Position numbers and translations under genes: made by a program. 64,000 nt of DNA, from positions 73,749 to 137,748 of the forward strand of contig NC_026735.1 in NCBI RefSeq assembly GCF_000210295.1, read 5' to 3'. Under the pieces are notes generated by a model. The model was not told where the DNA came from. It made no database searches and saw only the letters and a list, made by a program, of their open reading frames with translations. Source of the stretch: Trypanosoma brucei gambiense DAL972 (taxonomy: Eukaryota > Euglenozoa > Kinetoplastea > Trypanosomatida > Trypanosomatidae). Shown here in pieces: positions 20,012 to 30,929 of this stretch; position 1 is the stretch's first letter, and each line of letters opens with the position of its first letter.

Positions 20012-21059
20012 TCAAGCTGAACGCCGTCCTAGGAATCGGCATGCACATCCGATGATAGTGTTATATGTAACAAAAAAATGGGGGAGAAAGTTAAGGTGAC
20101 TGGTGGTAGCGGTTCTCTTTGTCTTTCTACTTGGACAGCGAAGAGCTTCTGCATGATTGTGCGATATATTTGACGGGGGAATGAGGTGGGTGACATACAA
20201 TGTTTGCACATCCCTTGCGTTCCTCACCGTGTGTTTCGCAAGTAAGCAGATATCGTAAGCCGCGGATAAGTAATTCCTCACGAAGATAAAAAAAAAAGTT
20301 GGCTTGAAGGCGAGCATCGTACGCGTGGAATTCACTGAGTATTCCGGATATGATGTGGCATGCTTTATTTTTTCCGCGTATTCTACTTTGTCTTGTTGGT
20401 TGGATGCAGTATCACGGTTCTGTAAACTCTTGCCGTACATAATTTTAGCACGGAACGTCGCGAGGTAGAATGCAAGAAGTGTGCTCCTGATTGGTGCACA
20501 TTTTGTCGAGCATAGGCCCACGACTTGTGCTGGTCACATATTTGTAGGTCTCTCTCACGTTCGCTGCATGTGTTGAGAAGCCCCAACGAAGTTACAGGGT
20601 GATACCCAGCACTTTCAGATTTCTCTCCTCACCCATGGGCGTGCCGTTTATCATCAGGATCGATGGTTTCCTTAGAAGCCCTCCGAACAGTGTATGTTTC
20701 GTTTTCTACACGTTTAGCTGCTTGAAGGATTTATGACCCACTCTGGCCACAATGCTTGGTCCTTGTTGTAGAGTGCACTCGATATCTTCCCTGTTTAATC
20801 TCCCACACGTGATTGTCAGATGATCGGCAAAGAAACCGTGGTAACAGCTTAGGACTTCCCGAAGCCACCAAATAAGAGAGTTAGTGACTATGATGAAGGT
20901 AAGCGATTCAATGACTATCTCTTGATGACCTCCTCTAGTGAAGAATATTAGTTGGGAGAATACTTTCTTTAAGCGACCTCTGTCTAATCGTTCAGGGAGA
21001 CATGAAGCCGTCCAGCCATTGTGTGGGCCTTCCGCATCCAACTTTCTTATTTCTTTCAT
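20012..21059 (-). pseudogene. reverse-transcriptase remnant of the degenerate element
   Basis: Segment 21059-20706 aligns with the ingi RT palm: KKVFSQLIF region, then HGFFADHLTI where FADD should be, so one catalytic Asp is gone. Segment 20521-20012 aligns with the ingi region after RT (AFYLATFRAKIMYG versus AFYLALVQAHTMYG). Several frame changes separate them. Confidence 0.8.
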
Positions 21060-22812
21060 AAATTTGTTATGGTCTGCCGTATCAAATGATTTTGTGCTTT
21101 CAACGAAAGTGACTGGTCCGCGGTCAGTGCTGTGACGGCAATTTAATTAAGTGTGATCTTGAAGCATGTCGCCAATTGCCGCATGCCCAGGAGAGGGTAT
21201 AGGTTATCTGCTAGTCGGCTTCTGCCCTTTCTTAGCTATTATTCTCACTCCCACCATTTTGTCCATTGGTTTCGAAATGTTACTTGAGATTGTTACTGAT
21301 CAGAAGGACGAAGTGTCCGATGGGTGTTTCAATTTTTCTGTAGAGGGACAGTCGCCCCTCTTTTACATGTTCTGGGTGTTGTTGCCATCATAAGACTCCG
21401 GCTTAACCGCGCTAGGATCAGTTGTCTACCGAAGCGGCTCAGGTAGGTTAACGCAGTGCCATATACTTCGTCCTCTGGGGGAGCGGCACCATTCGGAAGC
21501 TATCCTAGTGCATCCTTCAACTCTCCCACGGTTATTGGTCGAGTCCATTCATCTGGCTTTCTTTCTGGTGTTTGCATTAGAGGGGAGGCGGGAGACTTAG
21601 GAGTGTCGCGCTGATGTTTTTGCATACATTGCTACTTGATCACGAGCGTGCCGACGCCATTTCATTGCTCGGTTGTCAACTGTAGCGACTGGGGTGACGA
21701 GTGGGCGTGTTGCAAAGACATTCTGTATAATTTTCCAACTACCCCAATCTGATTCACTCATCGTTGAGCATTTGTTCTTCTACTTTTTGACCGCAAGTGT
21801 CGTTATTAGTATTCGGTGCTCCGCGGCGAGGCGAATCGCTCATTAGTGTTAGTGCAGGCATTGTTTCTCTTTTCCATTTCGGCTCGCTCTCTGTGCCAGA
21901 AAGGCTTTTGGAGTCTTGGTTACTCGTGGGACTAGGGCAAGCGTCGCTTCCCTAATAATTGTTGCTAACGTTTCACCGTGCGTGTGTGGATATCTTCCAA
22001 GTTGTCATTTTCTCTACCCCTCTCTTTTCCGGCGCGGTCTAACTTCCTCCAACTAGCGCATTTCCATGATAACGGGGTCCATATAGTCCATTGTGGTGAA
22101 GTTGGCATGCCATCAGGGTCAAGGCATACATCGATGAAAATGATACGATGATCTCCGTGTGGAGCAGACCGTGGCGACCAGTTTGTAACATGGAAGTTCT
22201 TCGATAGAGTTATATCGAGTGCGGAATTGATGCTACGGTCACAGTGTCGTATCGTGTGGTCTCCCATGTGTTTTTGACGGTGTACCAATTATCTTTGCAC
22301 TAATGGGCTATGGAATCTTTCCTTTTAATCAGGGGGACATGTTTATCCCACGCCAGTAGTCTGGAATTAGAATACATACCAACTATATGCCGACCGGCAT
22401 GAAGGAGATCGTCCGGCCTTTCTGTGGCTACTTCCCTCCTTCCTCGTGGAAAATGTGGGGAAGTCAGTGTGTGTGTTGAAGGGATTGCGTGAAGTGTACT
22501 GTTGCATGTACAAATTCATGTCCGAAAGCCTTCGACACTGCCACCACGAGCGGTAGGTGTCCGAGAACGACAATGGATACACCTCCACCTATCGAGTTAT
22601 AGCTTTCCTTGGGCGTGGCGGACGAATACGTGTAACACCGTCTTGTGCAGCTACACGCTCTATGTATAAGAGTTTGAATGGGAGTTAGTGAGAGGGAATG
22701 GTGATGGTCAGTTTTTTTTTTTTTGAGAAATCCTCGGGAAGTGATTCAACATTTAGAAAGGGTGATTACAGGGCGCAATGGCGAAATGATGGAGACAGGA
22801 ACAGCTTATATT

Positions 22813-23087
22813 CATCATCGTTTCAGAATATGTTGATGAAACTCCACCTCTTCAGCGGGGCGAGGAACGCACACGTTCCCCCCACTAAGTTCCATGAATA
22901 ATAGGAACCCTTGTTCTGCCAAACATTTCCAGTAAGAAGAGAGTGGCGCAAATATTATTCATTGAATTGAGTTCGCATAAGGTCCAGCATGATGAAAGAC
23001 GTTGCCCCATTCGAAGAGTGCAATAGCGCGTCGCACTTTAAACCTAAGCGCGTGTGACTTTCCGCCGACGCCGCCTCAGTTTTGTGA
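22813..23087 (+). repeat. 275-bp dispersed repeat, copy A
   Basis: Begins CATCATCGTTTCAGAATATG and ends CCTCAGTTTTGTGA. It is identical in length to 33461-33735 and differs at about three positions. It shows no long open frame conserved in sense. Flanks differ from those of copy B, so only this unit is shared. Confidence 0.95.
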
Positions 23088-23145
23088 AAAGGAGATCGCT
23101 TAGTTTCACAACCACCTGGGATATACTATTTCCTAGCGCCGCGAG

Positions 23146-23565
23146 GTGTTGAGCGGCGTTTTTCCACGTAGTCGCGTATGCAGAGATACCATTCCAAAGG
23201 GAGGCATTGTTATCACAACTATACTCGCCAATTGCACACTGGCGGAATGGCGTGCCGATGTGAGGGCGTTTCGCGGGAATGTCTATACCTTTCTGGAAAC
23301 AAAATGTTACTACTTCAAAAAGATTACACGTATGGAGGAATATACTTTAGATGTGGACAAGGCGTTTTGTGTTGCTTGAAATTGTGCGAGCATAATTATT
23401 TTGACAGTTTCGGTTGAAGTTGTGCCTATACTCAAAATGTTGAGAGGCGGGAGAGGGGAGCTGCAACGTTTGTTGAAGGAGAGTGTCCATGTTGTGGGGC
23501 GGAAGTTGCAAAGCTTAGTCGAAATGAACATATTAGAGCGCGGCAAGCAGGATAATTTAGCATGA
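23146..23565 (+). pseudogene. possible decayed gene fragment
   Basis: Frame +1 from 23146 stays open for 77 codons (GGIVITTILANCTLAEWRAD and on), has one stop at 23377, then reopens to about 23565 with a helical segment. In another frame, 23439-23560 encodes ECPCCGAEVAKLSRNEHIRA, reminiscent of a small UBZ-type zinc finger. Both cannot be right. The region may be a relic of one gene with a frameshift. No assignment is made. Confidence 0.3.
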
Positions 23566-23802
23566 GAAAAGTCTCCCCTTTTGGCCAACACCTACTCCCA
23601 GCAAACCAAAACTACACCAATAGACTAAAAATCGTTACCAAACCTTCCTCGTACTGTCATCGATCTCACTAGCATTATTCAATACGAGTGGGTGCGTAAC
23701 CCTAAACGATATAAGTCCAACACATCAAGCGCATACGCCGCAGGGTGAGAAGAGCTCCCAGTTAAGCGGAGTAAATAAGAAATGTGCGTGTGGGTGGATC
23801 TT

Positions 23803-24993
23803 TTACTTCCTCAGTGGTCTGGACAACCATTTTTGGTTCACCGCCTTATCAATGGGGCACACCTCAACGAAGCGTTTCAATGATAATTTCTTTCTCTTCG
23901 GGTTGTATAACCAAACCATTTGAGAGCGCAAATATTCCTTTGCTTGCTGGCGCCCATTCGGGGTCGCAAGCTGGCGATACCACGATAACACCCTCATAGA
24001 CCTTTGCAGGCCCAGCTTCTCCCAATTGTTTGGTCCCGAATGGACAATGATGGAGGAGAAGTTTGCCTTGAGTGGGGCCCGGACAAACCACCTGGAGGTA
24101 TAGTCAAGGGACATAATGCCTCTTCGTAGTAATAGTTTTTGGCTTACGTGCTGTGGTCTCGTGATGCTCCACATGAACACCACCACCCACATACTCTGAT
24201 CGCACCACCACTTGTAACTTTCTCTTTTGATGCTGAAGAATACTTTCAGGGCTTCTTTCAGCGCCCATACTCGTGCAATCGCGCCACCGCCATTGAGGTA
24301 GGCTTTCTTCACCCCACTGCCAGCGAGCCCTCCAGCACCTCCTTCGCTTGCCAGCTGCCTCATCTTCTCGTACATATGTTCACAGCGCTTGTCACTTTTT
24401 TTGTCCTCATCCCCCAGCATAATATACGCTTGTGGAGCGTAACACCCCCTTTCGGTCGCAAAAATCAACGGGGAAGACATCACTCCCTGTAAGATGGCCG
24501 TTTCGCTGTATGCCTCTGGATTTCGTGGTGAACGCTGCAAGAAGGTCTGTATTTCCCTCTCCCTGAACTTTACTTCTGTAAAAAATGTGTCGGCACCATC
24601 AAACGCGACCACGATATCCTCATCCCGCATATTCCCCCTCCTGATATATTCCTCTATCCACGTCCACCTCCTAACATGCCCGTACCACCCCCCGTTCCCC
24701 ACACTAACGACCGTTACATTGGTGAATAGGGAGCTAACCAACATTCTACACCACCCCGGGGAAAATCTTGTCTGCGCCACGACGAAATGCACTTTGGCTA
24801 CCAGCTCTCCACCAGGTCCTTTCGTGTCGTGCTGGTTATTTTTCAACAATACTGCTACCAAGCAAACGCTCAACAGCACCATGTTCCACACCACAATCGC
24901 TATCCCAAAGCGGCATTCGACATGGGCATCTTTTCCATTTTTTCTCTTCCTCATATCCCTATAAAAGTGGAAAAACAGGTGATGCACACGCAC
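23803..24993 (-). CDS. type II membrane glycosyltransferase-like protein
   Basis: 396 aa, intact. A short basic N-terminus precedes one transmembrane helix (about 28-50), then a lumenal domain. Motifs resemble the glycosyltransferase domain of lysyl hydroxylases (PLOD/GT_LH): VVAFDGADTFF at 128-138 (metal-binding DxxD position), FATERGCYAP at 178-187, AYLNGGGAIARVW at 231-243 and WWCDQSMW at 262-269. Inference: a Golgi/ER sugar transferase acting on glycoproteins; donor and acceptor unknown. A broken paralog lies just upstream (25298-26150, same strand), so this was a tandem pair. T. brucei ESAG3 proteins may belong to the same superfamily, but I cannot confirm that relation from sequence alone. 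ATG at 24993 is the first in frame. Confidence 0.75.
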   Translation of the reverse strand: MRVHHLFFHFYRDMRKRKNGKDAHVECRFGIAIVVWNMVLLSVCLVAVLLKNNQHDTKGPGGELVAKVHFVVAQTRFSPGWCRMLVSSLFTNVTVVSVGNGGWYGHVRRWTWIEEYIRRGNMRDEDIVVAFDGADTFFTEVKFREREIQTFLQRSPRNPEAYSETAILQGVMSSPLIFATERGCYAPQAYIMLGDEDKKSDKRCEHMYEKMRQLASEGGAGGLAGSGVKKAYLNGGGAIARVWALKEALKVFFSIKRESYKWWCDQSMWVVVFMWSITRPQHVSQKLLLRRGIMSLDYTSRWFVRAPLKANFSSIIVHSGPNNWEKLGLQRSMRVLSWYRQLATPNGRQQAKEYLRSQMVWLYNPKRKKLSLKRFVEVCPIDKAVNQKWLSRPLRK

Positions 24994-25297
24994 ATATATT
25001 TATCTATATCTATATCTGTATATATTTATACATCTACAGTAGTGTGTTTGTGAAGGTTGAAGTGGTTGCGGCTGACTTACTCTAACCCTTCGCAGCTATT
25101 CCAAATCCGCGATTTTGTGTGTTGGGGGTATAGACATTTTAAAAATATTTCGTAGAAATCTTCTAACGGGTCTCGTAAGTTGTTAGTCTTTCCCCCCCAA
25201 AAGTAATTCTAGGATCATCTCCGAAAGTTATTTCATCTTGCTTACGGTTATACCGCCAGAGTTTGGTGGTGAATTTTCCTATTCTCCCTTCCCAACT

Positions 25298-26150
25298 TTA
25301 CCGTTTCCAAGCAAAGTGCAGAATAGGATCCATCACATCGAGTTTATCGTAGCAATAATAGAAGAATTCCGTATTGAAATCAAGACTCACTAGGCTTCTC
25401 CTCATTATCAATTTTCTTTCCACATTCCTGGATTGTGTGACACTCCAAACAAAAAGGAGGTTCCAGATACTCTGATCACACCACCATTCGCTTTCCCTCA
25501 GGCTTTTTAGAGATTTGTATGATTGGATAGGCTCTTTATACGCCCAAACGCGACCAACCATCCCACCACCGTTTAGATACATACGCTACGAGTGTGGCAT
25601 CTTCAGCATCGCCCTCGCAGCTGCGGAGCGGATTCTTGCTTTCATATAGAACCATGCGCACCTTTTCCTATGTGGCCAGCTGAAGGGCCCTAAAATCATC
25701 TTTAACTGCGGGGCATAGCAATCCACTTCCGTTGCGAACACAAATGGAGACGTTTGCCTTCCTCTAAATATTTCCCTTTCATTCAAGTATTTTGGAGAGT
25801 GAGGTGATCTTTCAATGAATTTCGAAAGTGGTGTCTCTATTTGAACTTTGTTGCTAAACATTGTATTTCCTCCGTCAAATGTAACAACAATATCCGAGCC
25901 GCTAAGGCGCTCGCGCTGTATAAACTCCAACAGTCACTCAGGCCTCTTTGCATGCTGATACTCTCTCCCAAATCCTATTGTGTCGACACTAACGCTGTTG
26001 GTACGATTGCTGTTCACTCATCTTTCCGCCTTTACAATGTCAATCCGAAAACCACCATCGAGAACAGTAACGGATATCACCTTACGCACCAATTAGTTAC
26101 ACAATTTCCGCTCAATTTCAATCCGACTTTCCGCTGCAATTAAATGTCTT
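25298..26150 (-). pseudogene. broken paralog of the glycosyltransferase-like gene
   Basis: Aligns with 23803-24993: VVTFDGGNTMF (metal position changed, DGAD to DGGN), FATEVDCYAPQ, YLNGGGMVGRVWA and WWCDQSIW. Breaks in one frame are a TGA where the intact copy has a Trp-region codon (near 25935), a stop just before the YLNGGG block (25586-25588), another upstream stop near 26030, and a premature end after FAWKR at 25298. The C-terminal third is missing. The similarity between the copies is moderate, so the duplication is not recent. Confidence 0.85.
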
Positions 26151-26189
26151 TAAACCTGTTGGTATCTTTTAAGCTCATCGACACATTTG

Positions 26190-29100
26190 TGATTCTTACT
26201 TAAAAATAAAGATGAAACACACCTCGAGGCGGCGGGGGCTCCTTTTTGCTTTGTCTGTTTTCCGCTTCGGCGCAGCCGACCCCAACTGAGTCACCTGCTG
26301 TATACCTTTCAATTTCATGCTGGTGTGATAGTTTTCGTACCATATGCAAGCACATAATTGTTTTTCTTGTTCTCCACAGCAGCTATGCCGCTTTGCGTCT
26401 TCGATGCCAAGCCTGTGCTTTGTCGGTTCCCCGAATTCCCCTGTCAAAGTGAAATTCAAAGAAAAAAATTGACTGTCACTTGTGAAAGGTTTTCTATCGT
26501 TATGTCTTGGCCAGTTCCATGCTCTCCCCGCTATTCCTTAGGGAAAACCCGTCTTGCTGTACCATCCTCACGCGCGTTCCACACGGGCACTTTTCCTCTT
26601 TACCCACAGTTTTCGTTGCATACTTCCCCTTCATCTGTCCAGCTAGCATTTCCGACGCATATTCACAACACGACAACACTCAGGGTCAGACCCACGTCCA
26701 TTACAGCCCCACAATTCCTCGGATGCAACCACTCCTGTGGTCCTCGTGCCTGGTACTTCCGCCTCCACCTATGTCGGCGTCGCCGCGCATAGCCACTGTT
26801 AGGTGCCAACAAGCAGAGTTCTTCGGATACTTGTGAAGGAGCGTGGTGGCTTCTCGATATTATCTCCCTGCAAATAGACCTTTTCCATTATCTAACTTTT
26901 TGTGTGCTGGCAAATTAAGTCGTACCTAGTGGAATCGTCCCCCTGTTTTGTTTGCGCCCACCCAAGGTTGCTAGTCTGTTGCGGAACCTTCTGCTCCGAT
27001 GGAGGCTTTTGCCTTGGTCGAGATGCTGACATTTCTCCCCTCTATGTTTTCTGTAGGTGGAGAATACGACATTACCAGGTTTATTGCAACAATACTCCAA
27101 ATGGTTTGCATCAAACATTTCTGTTATGTTAAACAGCGCTACGGGTGTTTCCATCAGGTTCATCATGCAGACCAGCACGCCAAAAGCGCCACTGTTCTCC
27201 ATGCCCTGGATGCGTTGCCTCGTTACTTTGTTCAGTTGGACACCCACTACAGAGACAATGCGTCACCCTGTTCATTACACATCTTTAAACAACCTTCACT
27301 TCCCCCCAAGTTTTTCACCTTCTTCAAATGTGCATCTGGAAAATATCATAAACACGGCACCACCAGGGTTTTAACACAGGCAAGTAAAAGCACTTTGCCC
27401 TGGCAGAGGGTTCTACAACTAGAGGCGCACATTATGGCAGGCGCGCCGCACTCCATCCATTTAGTGAAGCACTGCCTTCTTTCGCTTCTCAGTCTTTCAA
27501 TATCACTGCAGAATTTTGATAACGCTGATTTTTTTTGATTTGAATTTTCTTCATGCCTAGTCTGAGAGAATCTCCCGCCAGTGAGGGCTCCGGCAAATCC
27601 GATAGAGAACCATAAAGATATTTCAGCAGCGTCTCGGAGTTGTTGATGCCGCTGAAGACGCATCCCCTAGGACATATCAATAGGAAAACAGTGTTCCATT
27701 AAGATACGACTTGTCCCCGTCCTGTGGTGTAGCCGGGGGGCAAAATCGGTTCTCAACAGGTGTGGAACCCTGCCAGCTCTGGGTCTCTCGCAAAATACGG
27801 GCAGCTAGTCCTTTCACGACATTTATGTGGTTGCCACAGCCAGAGGGTGTTTTCTCTAAAACATAGTTGCTCCACGGTGCTGTTAGACTCCGTAATTTCT
27901 GCACCCACGTGCCGCGATGAGACGGCTACCGCTACTCCAGGGTGTACCACCCACGTTGTCAGCGGGAAATACACGCTTACATTCTCATATATATGGATGT
28001 ACTGTCCTCGATTGGGGGCTTTCTCTAACGCTTCACAGTGGAAACGTCAAATACACTCCCTAACTGCGGGGCCGTAAAGGGTAACTCCTGTTCAGTTACG
28101 CGATTCCGATGGTCACACTGTTGGGTCTTTAGTTGCTCTTAAACTTCTGTCGCGGTGTCGGGCTTGGCAGAATCGAAACTGAAGAACTCATATATCTATC
28201 CCCGTGCACCAAACGTAGAGTTGTGGCACCACTCACTGCTGCCTTGTCTATTTAATGTTGTGTACTCCATACAAGGGCGTTGCCGTTTCAGGGTAGGTGT
28301 TCCTCTAACGCATGAAAAAACTGAGCCCCCCTTTTGTCGCATACAATCATCTTTGTGAGTTCACCCCCAAACCATAGTGGTGGCAGAGACTATCCAATCT
28401 CACAACTACTGGCCTGTGAGGTGGATTCTCTTCACACCTATCAGCGCGAGTGTGCTTATTGCTGTGTGGATTCCGTGTTTGATTCTTTTTGATATTGCGC
28501 TGCCTCCTCTCGAACACCATTTTCTATTGCGTTATAGGCATAACAAGCATTATTGCAATCTCTGAATGGTAAAAGCTCTGGGACAATGTTGTTGAGTTTA
28601 GACGTCTGGGGATGAAGTCTACTTCGTCTGCTTTCTTGAAGCGAACCATCATGCCACTGAGTGATGACATTTGAGCAAGCATTTCAAGCACTGGGCGTAC
28701 TTGACACTCACCGAGCTTATAGTCCTGGCTTGCAAGTTGCTTCTCTCCGAGGCATCGGGCTCTTGTGTGCGAAGCCAACCACCCATTTGATTAATCCGCG
28801 AAGCAGCAGTACGTGCGTTCTGGCAGATTCATCACTGTTTTTGCTCCATCCTTTGGGGGCTAATTCTGTCGTTGTTCAAGAGGTGCGCGCCCCGCTGCAT
28901 TTTTTTCGCTTCACAATGCTTTTTTCGAATGAATCGTTGCTGGCGGCAGTGCACCGCGATGCTACATTCCATTTTAGATGACGGTGTCTTTCTCTGTGCG
29001 TGCCGGAAACCTACGAGTTCCACGCCTCACCGTATTTTCTTTTATGCAGTCCGCTGTGTTTTTCCCATAAATACTGTACGTTCTACGGAGCATTCTAAAC

Positions 29101-29240
29101 TCTCGGTTTTTACCACCTTTCCCCTCGACAGCGACATCACTGAAAAATTCAACGTGCTCCCCACGACGAGGCACATAGTCGCACTTTTCATCCCGTAAAC
29201 TCCATTGCCTCAGCGAGGGGAGAATCATCATTTTCCACGC
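26190..29240. pseudogene. decayed, unassigned genes, probably surface proteins
   Basis: No intact gene. Plus strand: a signal-peptide-like start at 26213 (SRRRGLLFALSVF) with a frameshift soon after, mid-size Cys-containing frames at 27000-28080, and a hydrophobic membrane-spanning segment near 28400-28500 (VRWILFTPISASVLIAVWIP). This could be one secreted/membrane protein gene of about 2.3 kb in decay. Minus strand: Cys-rich frames at 29231-28832, 28778-28524, 27974-27677, 27663-27346 and 27247-26915 that also read like broken coding DNA. Overlapping candidates on both strands mean I cannot assign strand or family. The minus segment at about 27500-27600 resembles 2860-2959. Confidence 0.35.
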
Positions 29241-29312
29241 GCATCTAACGGTTCGCAGGCTTGGCTACAACTACAATCACCATTTTTGGGGAATTACTCG
29301 TCGGAGGGATTT

Positions 29313-30647
29313 TCATGGAAGGAAAAATAGCCACAACGGAACACTGATTTTGTCTGCTTGGCTTGCTAATGGCGGTCTTTTTATATCTATGCAGTTTCCT
29401 TCCCGTTTGTTGCAACCTGTGTGCGTACATTCTGCTTGACTTTCGCACTCACTGCATTCAACGCCGGAGCTAGGACCCTTTTGCCCACGTCCCTTGTTAC
29501 ATGTTGTGCCATCTTTAAGTTGAGAGATTCCGGATCGGGGCATTTGGCTTAGTTTGCTTGTTTTTATACTCTCAACATTTCTCAGGATATCCTTCAATTT
29601 TTTCTCAATTTCTCTTAACTTACCTATCCTAGTAGCTGCTTGTTGCAATACCAGGAGCCAAGGGACCGCAGGGTTCTCATTACCTACCATCTCCGTTGGA
29701 TATTGGACGCATTTTCCGTTACCTGGTTGCGTGTGCCCAGTGCATCCGTGCTGGGGCTCCCCGCTCGCTGCTCCGAGAAATGTTTTTGTACCTTCCTTCT
29801 GTGCTGTAGAATGTTTAAGGACCTCCAAAAAAACCTTAGTGGCGCGTGAGAGGGAACTGCTGGATAGTTTCTCGTTGGTACCGATCGACTTGCATCTTTG
29901 GGCCAGATGTTTCCATCGAGTGTTCGATTGCTCTACTGGCTTCCATGGATCTTCATTTGCACCGGTGCTACAACCTTCGCAGCATGCCTGCTGCCGATCG
30001 TTCGGCATGGGAGAACCTCCGCATATGCACAACAAATCCACGATCAACGACTTTCCTGCCCACACACTTGGTTGTCCACCTTTTCCTCCACAAACTTCCA
30101 CAGCTTCCAGGTGTTGCTTTATCATAACATCAGCTTTGTTCGACCCACTGAGTGCGTCACTTAAACTCTTGTTGATCGGGCTCATTTTCAGCTCCAGCCA
30201 CAAATTGTTGTTTGTTTTCATGCACGTGTGCGCGTTTTCTACTGCTTCTTTTATTTTTTCCTTCTTTAGTATGTCGAAGTTCGCTTCAACCCACTGAATA
30301 TACCGAGTCTTGTCACCTTTAAGTTTGGTTCCCGCTTCTTCCCAGAAGCTCCAGTAGCCTCCTCCCCCTCCACCTTCGCCTTGCCGGCCTACCTGGACAT
30401 TTTCTACGTCTTCCGCCTCGGACAAACTTTGAAGCCCAACAGCCAAACCAATGGCTCCAATATGCCTCGCTGAGTCTTTGACGCTTTCTTCGAGTTTCTG
30501 CGTTTCCAGATCTTGGGAAAAGTTTATCATAGCACATAAGGCTCCAAACTCTTGTTCGTTCACCAGGGGCTCTCTCGCCCCCACTACACAACTTAACTGA
30601 CCTGTTACTGTCACCACTAAGGGAACCCAACACCCAGTCGCCTTCAT
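29313..30647 (-). CDS. VSG-like / VSG-related surface glycoprotein
   Basis: 444 aa, uninterrupted. Seen: a signal peptide (residues 1 to about 23), a long N-terminal domain with DLLCICGG then paired Cys (QACCEGC), matching the Cys block of type-B VSGs, a helical middle, a short C-terminal domain with C-x2-C...C...C...C spacing near 400-425, and a C-terminal hydrophobic end (ISVPLWLFFLP) like VSG GPI-anchor signals. Role by family: a GPI-anchored coat protein, expressed only from telomeric expression sites for true VSGs. No telomere or 70-bp repeat lies upstream (30650-31000), so this may be a VSG-related (VR) gene or a stranded array VSG. Short length and a weak GPI signal favour the VR reading. 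Expression cannot be judged from sequence. Confidence 0.72.
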   Translation of the reverse strand: MKATGCWVPLVVTVTGQLSCVVGAREPLVNEQEFGALCAMINFSQDLETQKLEESVKDSARHIGAIGLAVGLQSLSEAEDVENVQVGRQGEGGGGGGYWSFWEEAGTKLKGDKTRYIQWVEANFDILKKEKIKEAVENAHTCMKTNNNLWLELKMSPINKSLSDALSGSNKADVMIKQHLEAVEVCGGKGGQPSVWAGKSLIVDLLCICGGSPMPNDRQQACCEGCSTGANEDPWKPVEQSNTRWKHLAQRCKSIGTNEKLSSSSLSRATKVFLEVLKHSTAQKEGTKTFLGAASGEPQHGCTGHTQPGNGKCVQYPTEMVGNENPAVPWLLVLQQAATRIGKLREIEKKLKDILRNVESIKTSKLSQMPRSGISQLKDGTTCNKGRGQKGPSSGVECSECESQAECTHTGCNKREGNCIDIKRPPLASQADKISVPLWLFFLP

Positions 30648-30929
30648 CTCACCTCTCTGGAGTGGCGAAAAATGAATAGTATAATTATTGAAGTTTCCAA
30701 TCTTCAGCAGAACGCAATATTCAGTGAAAGCAAGCTGATCTCTTTCCCAATATCTGATAATAGAAAATAAAAATTTAGTGTTTATATGTTACACTCAATT
30801 CCATTATCAATCGTAGAGACAATTATAATTTAAGCAAGGTTGAAACGCTGACGGCACAACTTCCAGTAGATGGTAATCGCCTTGGCTCCACGCATTTGCC
30901 ATCCATCCGCTCACGTCACGTTTCCCCTT

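Larger units (their letters stand above)
17395..22650 (-). mobile_element. degenerate ingi-related element (DIRE type)
   Basis: Minus-strand fragments in ingi order: endonuclease (22588-21965, GDHRIIFIDV), RT (21059-20012), RNase H (19800-19477, FGHCGVEKNE) and a post-RNase H block (about 19260-19380, RRINKTVPNRCRW). Zinc-finger remnants follow at 18550-18880 and 17619-18180. Each segment aligns by eye with the younger ingi at 6918-11206 but is heavily diverged, with many stops and frameshifts. The RT active site reads FADH instead of FADD. The total length of about 5 kb fits a full-length element. An ingi/RIME 5' fragment interrupts it at about 18930-19156. Such relics, called DIREs, are known from T. 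brucei. Confidence 0.85.
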
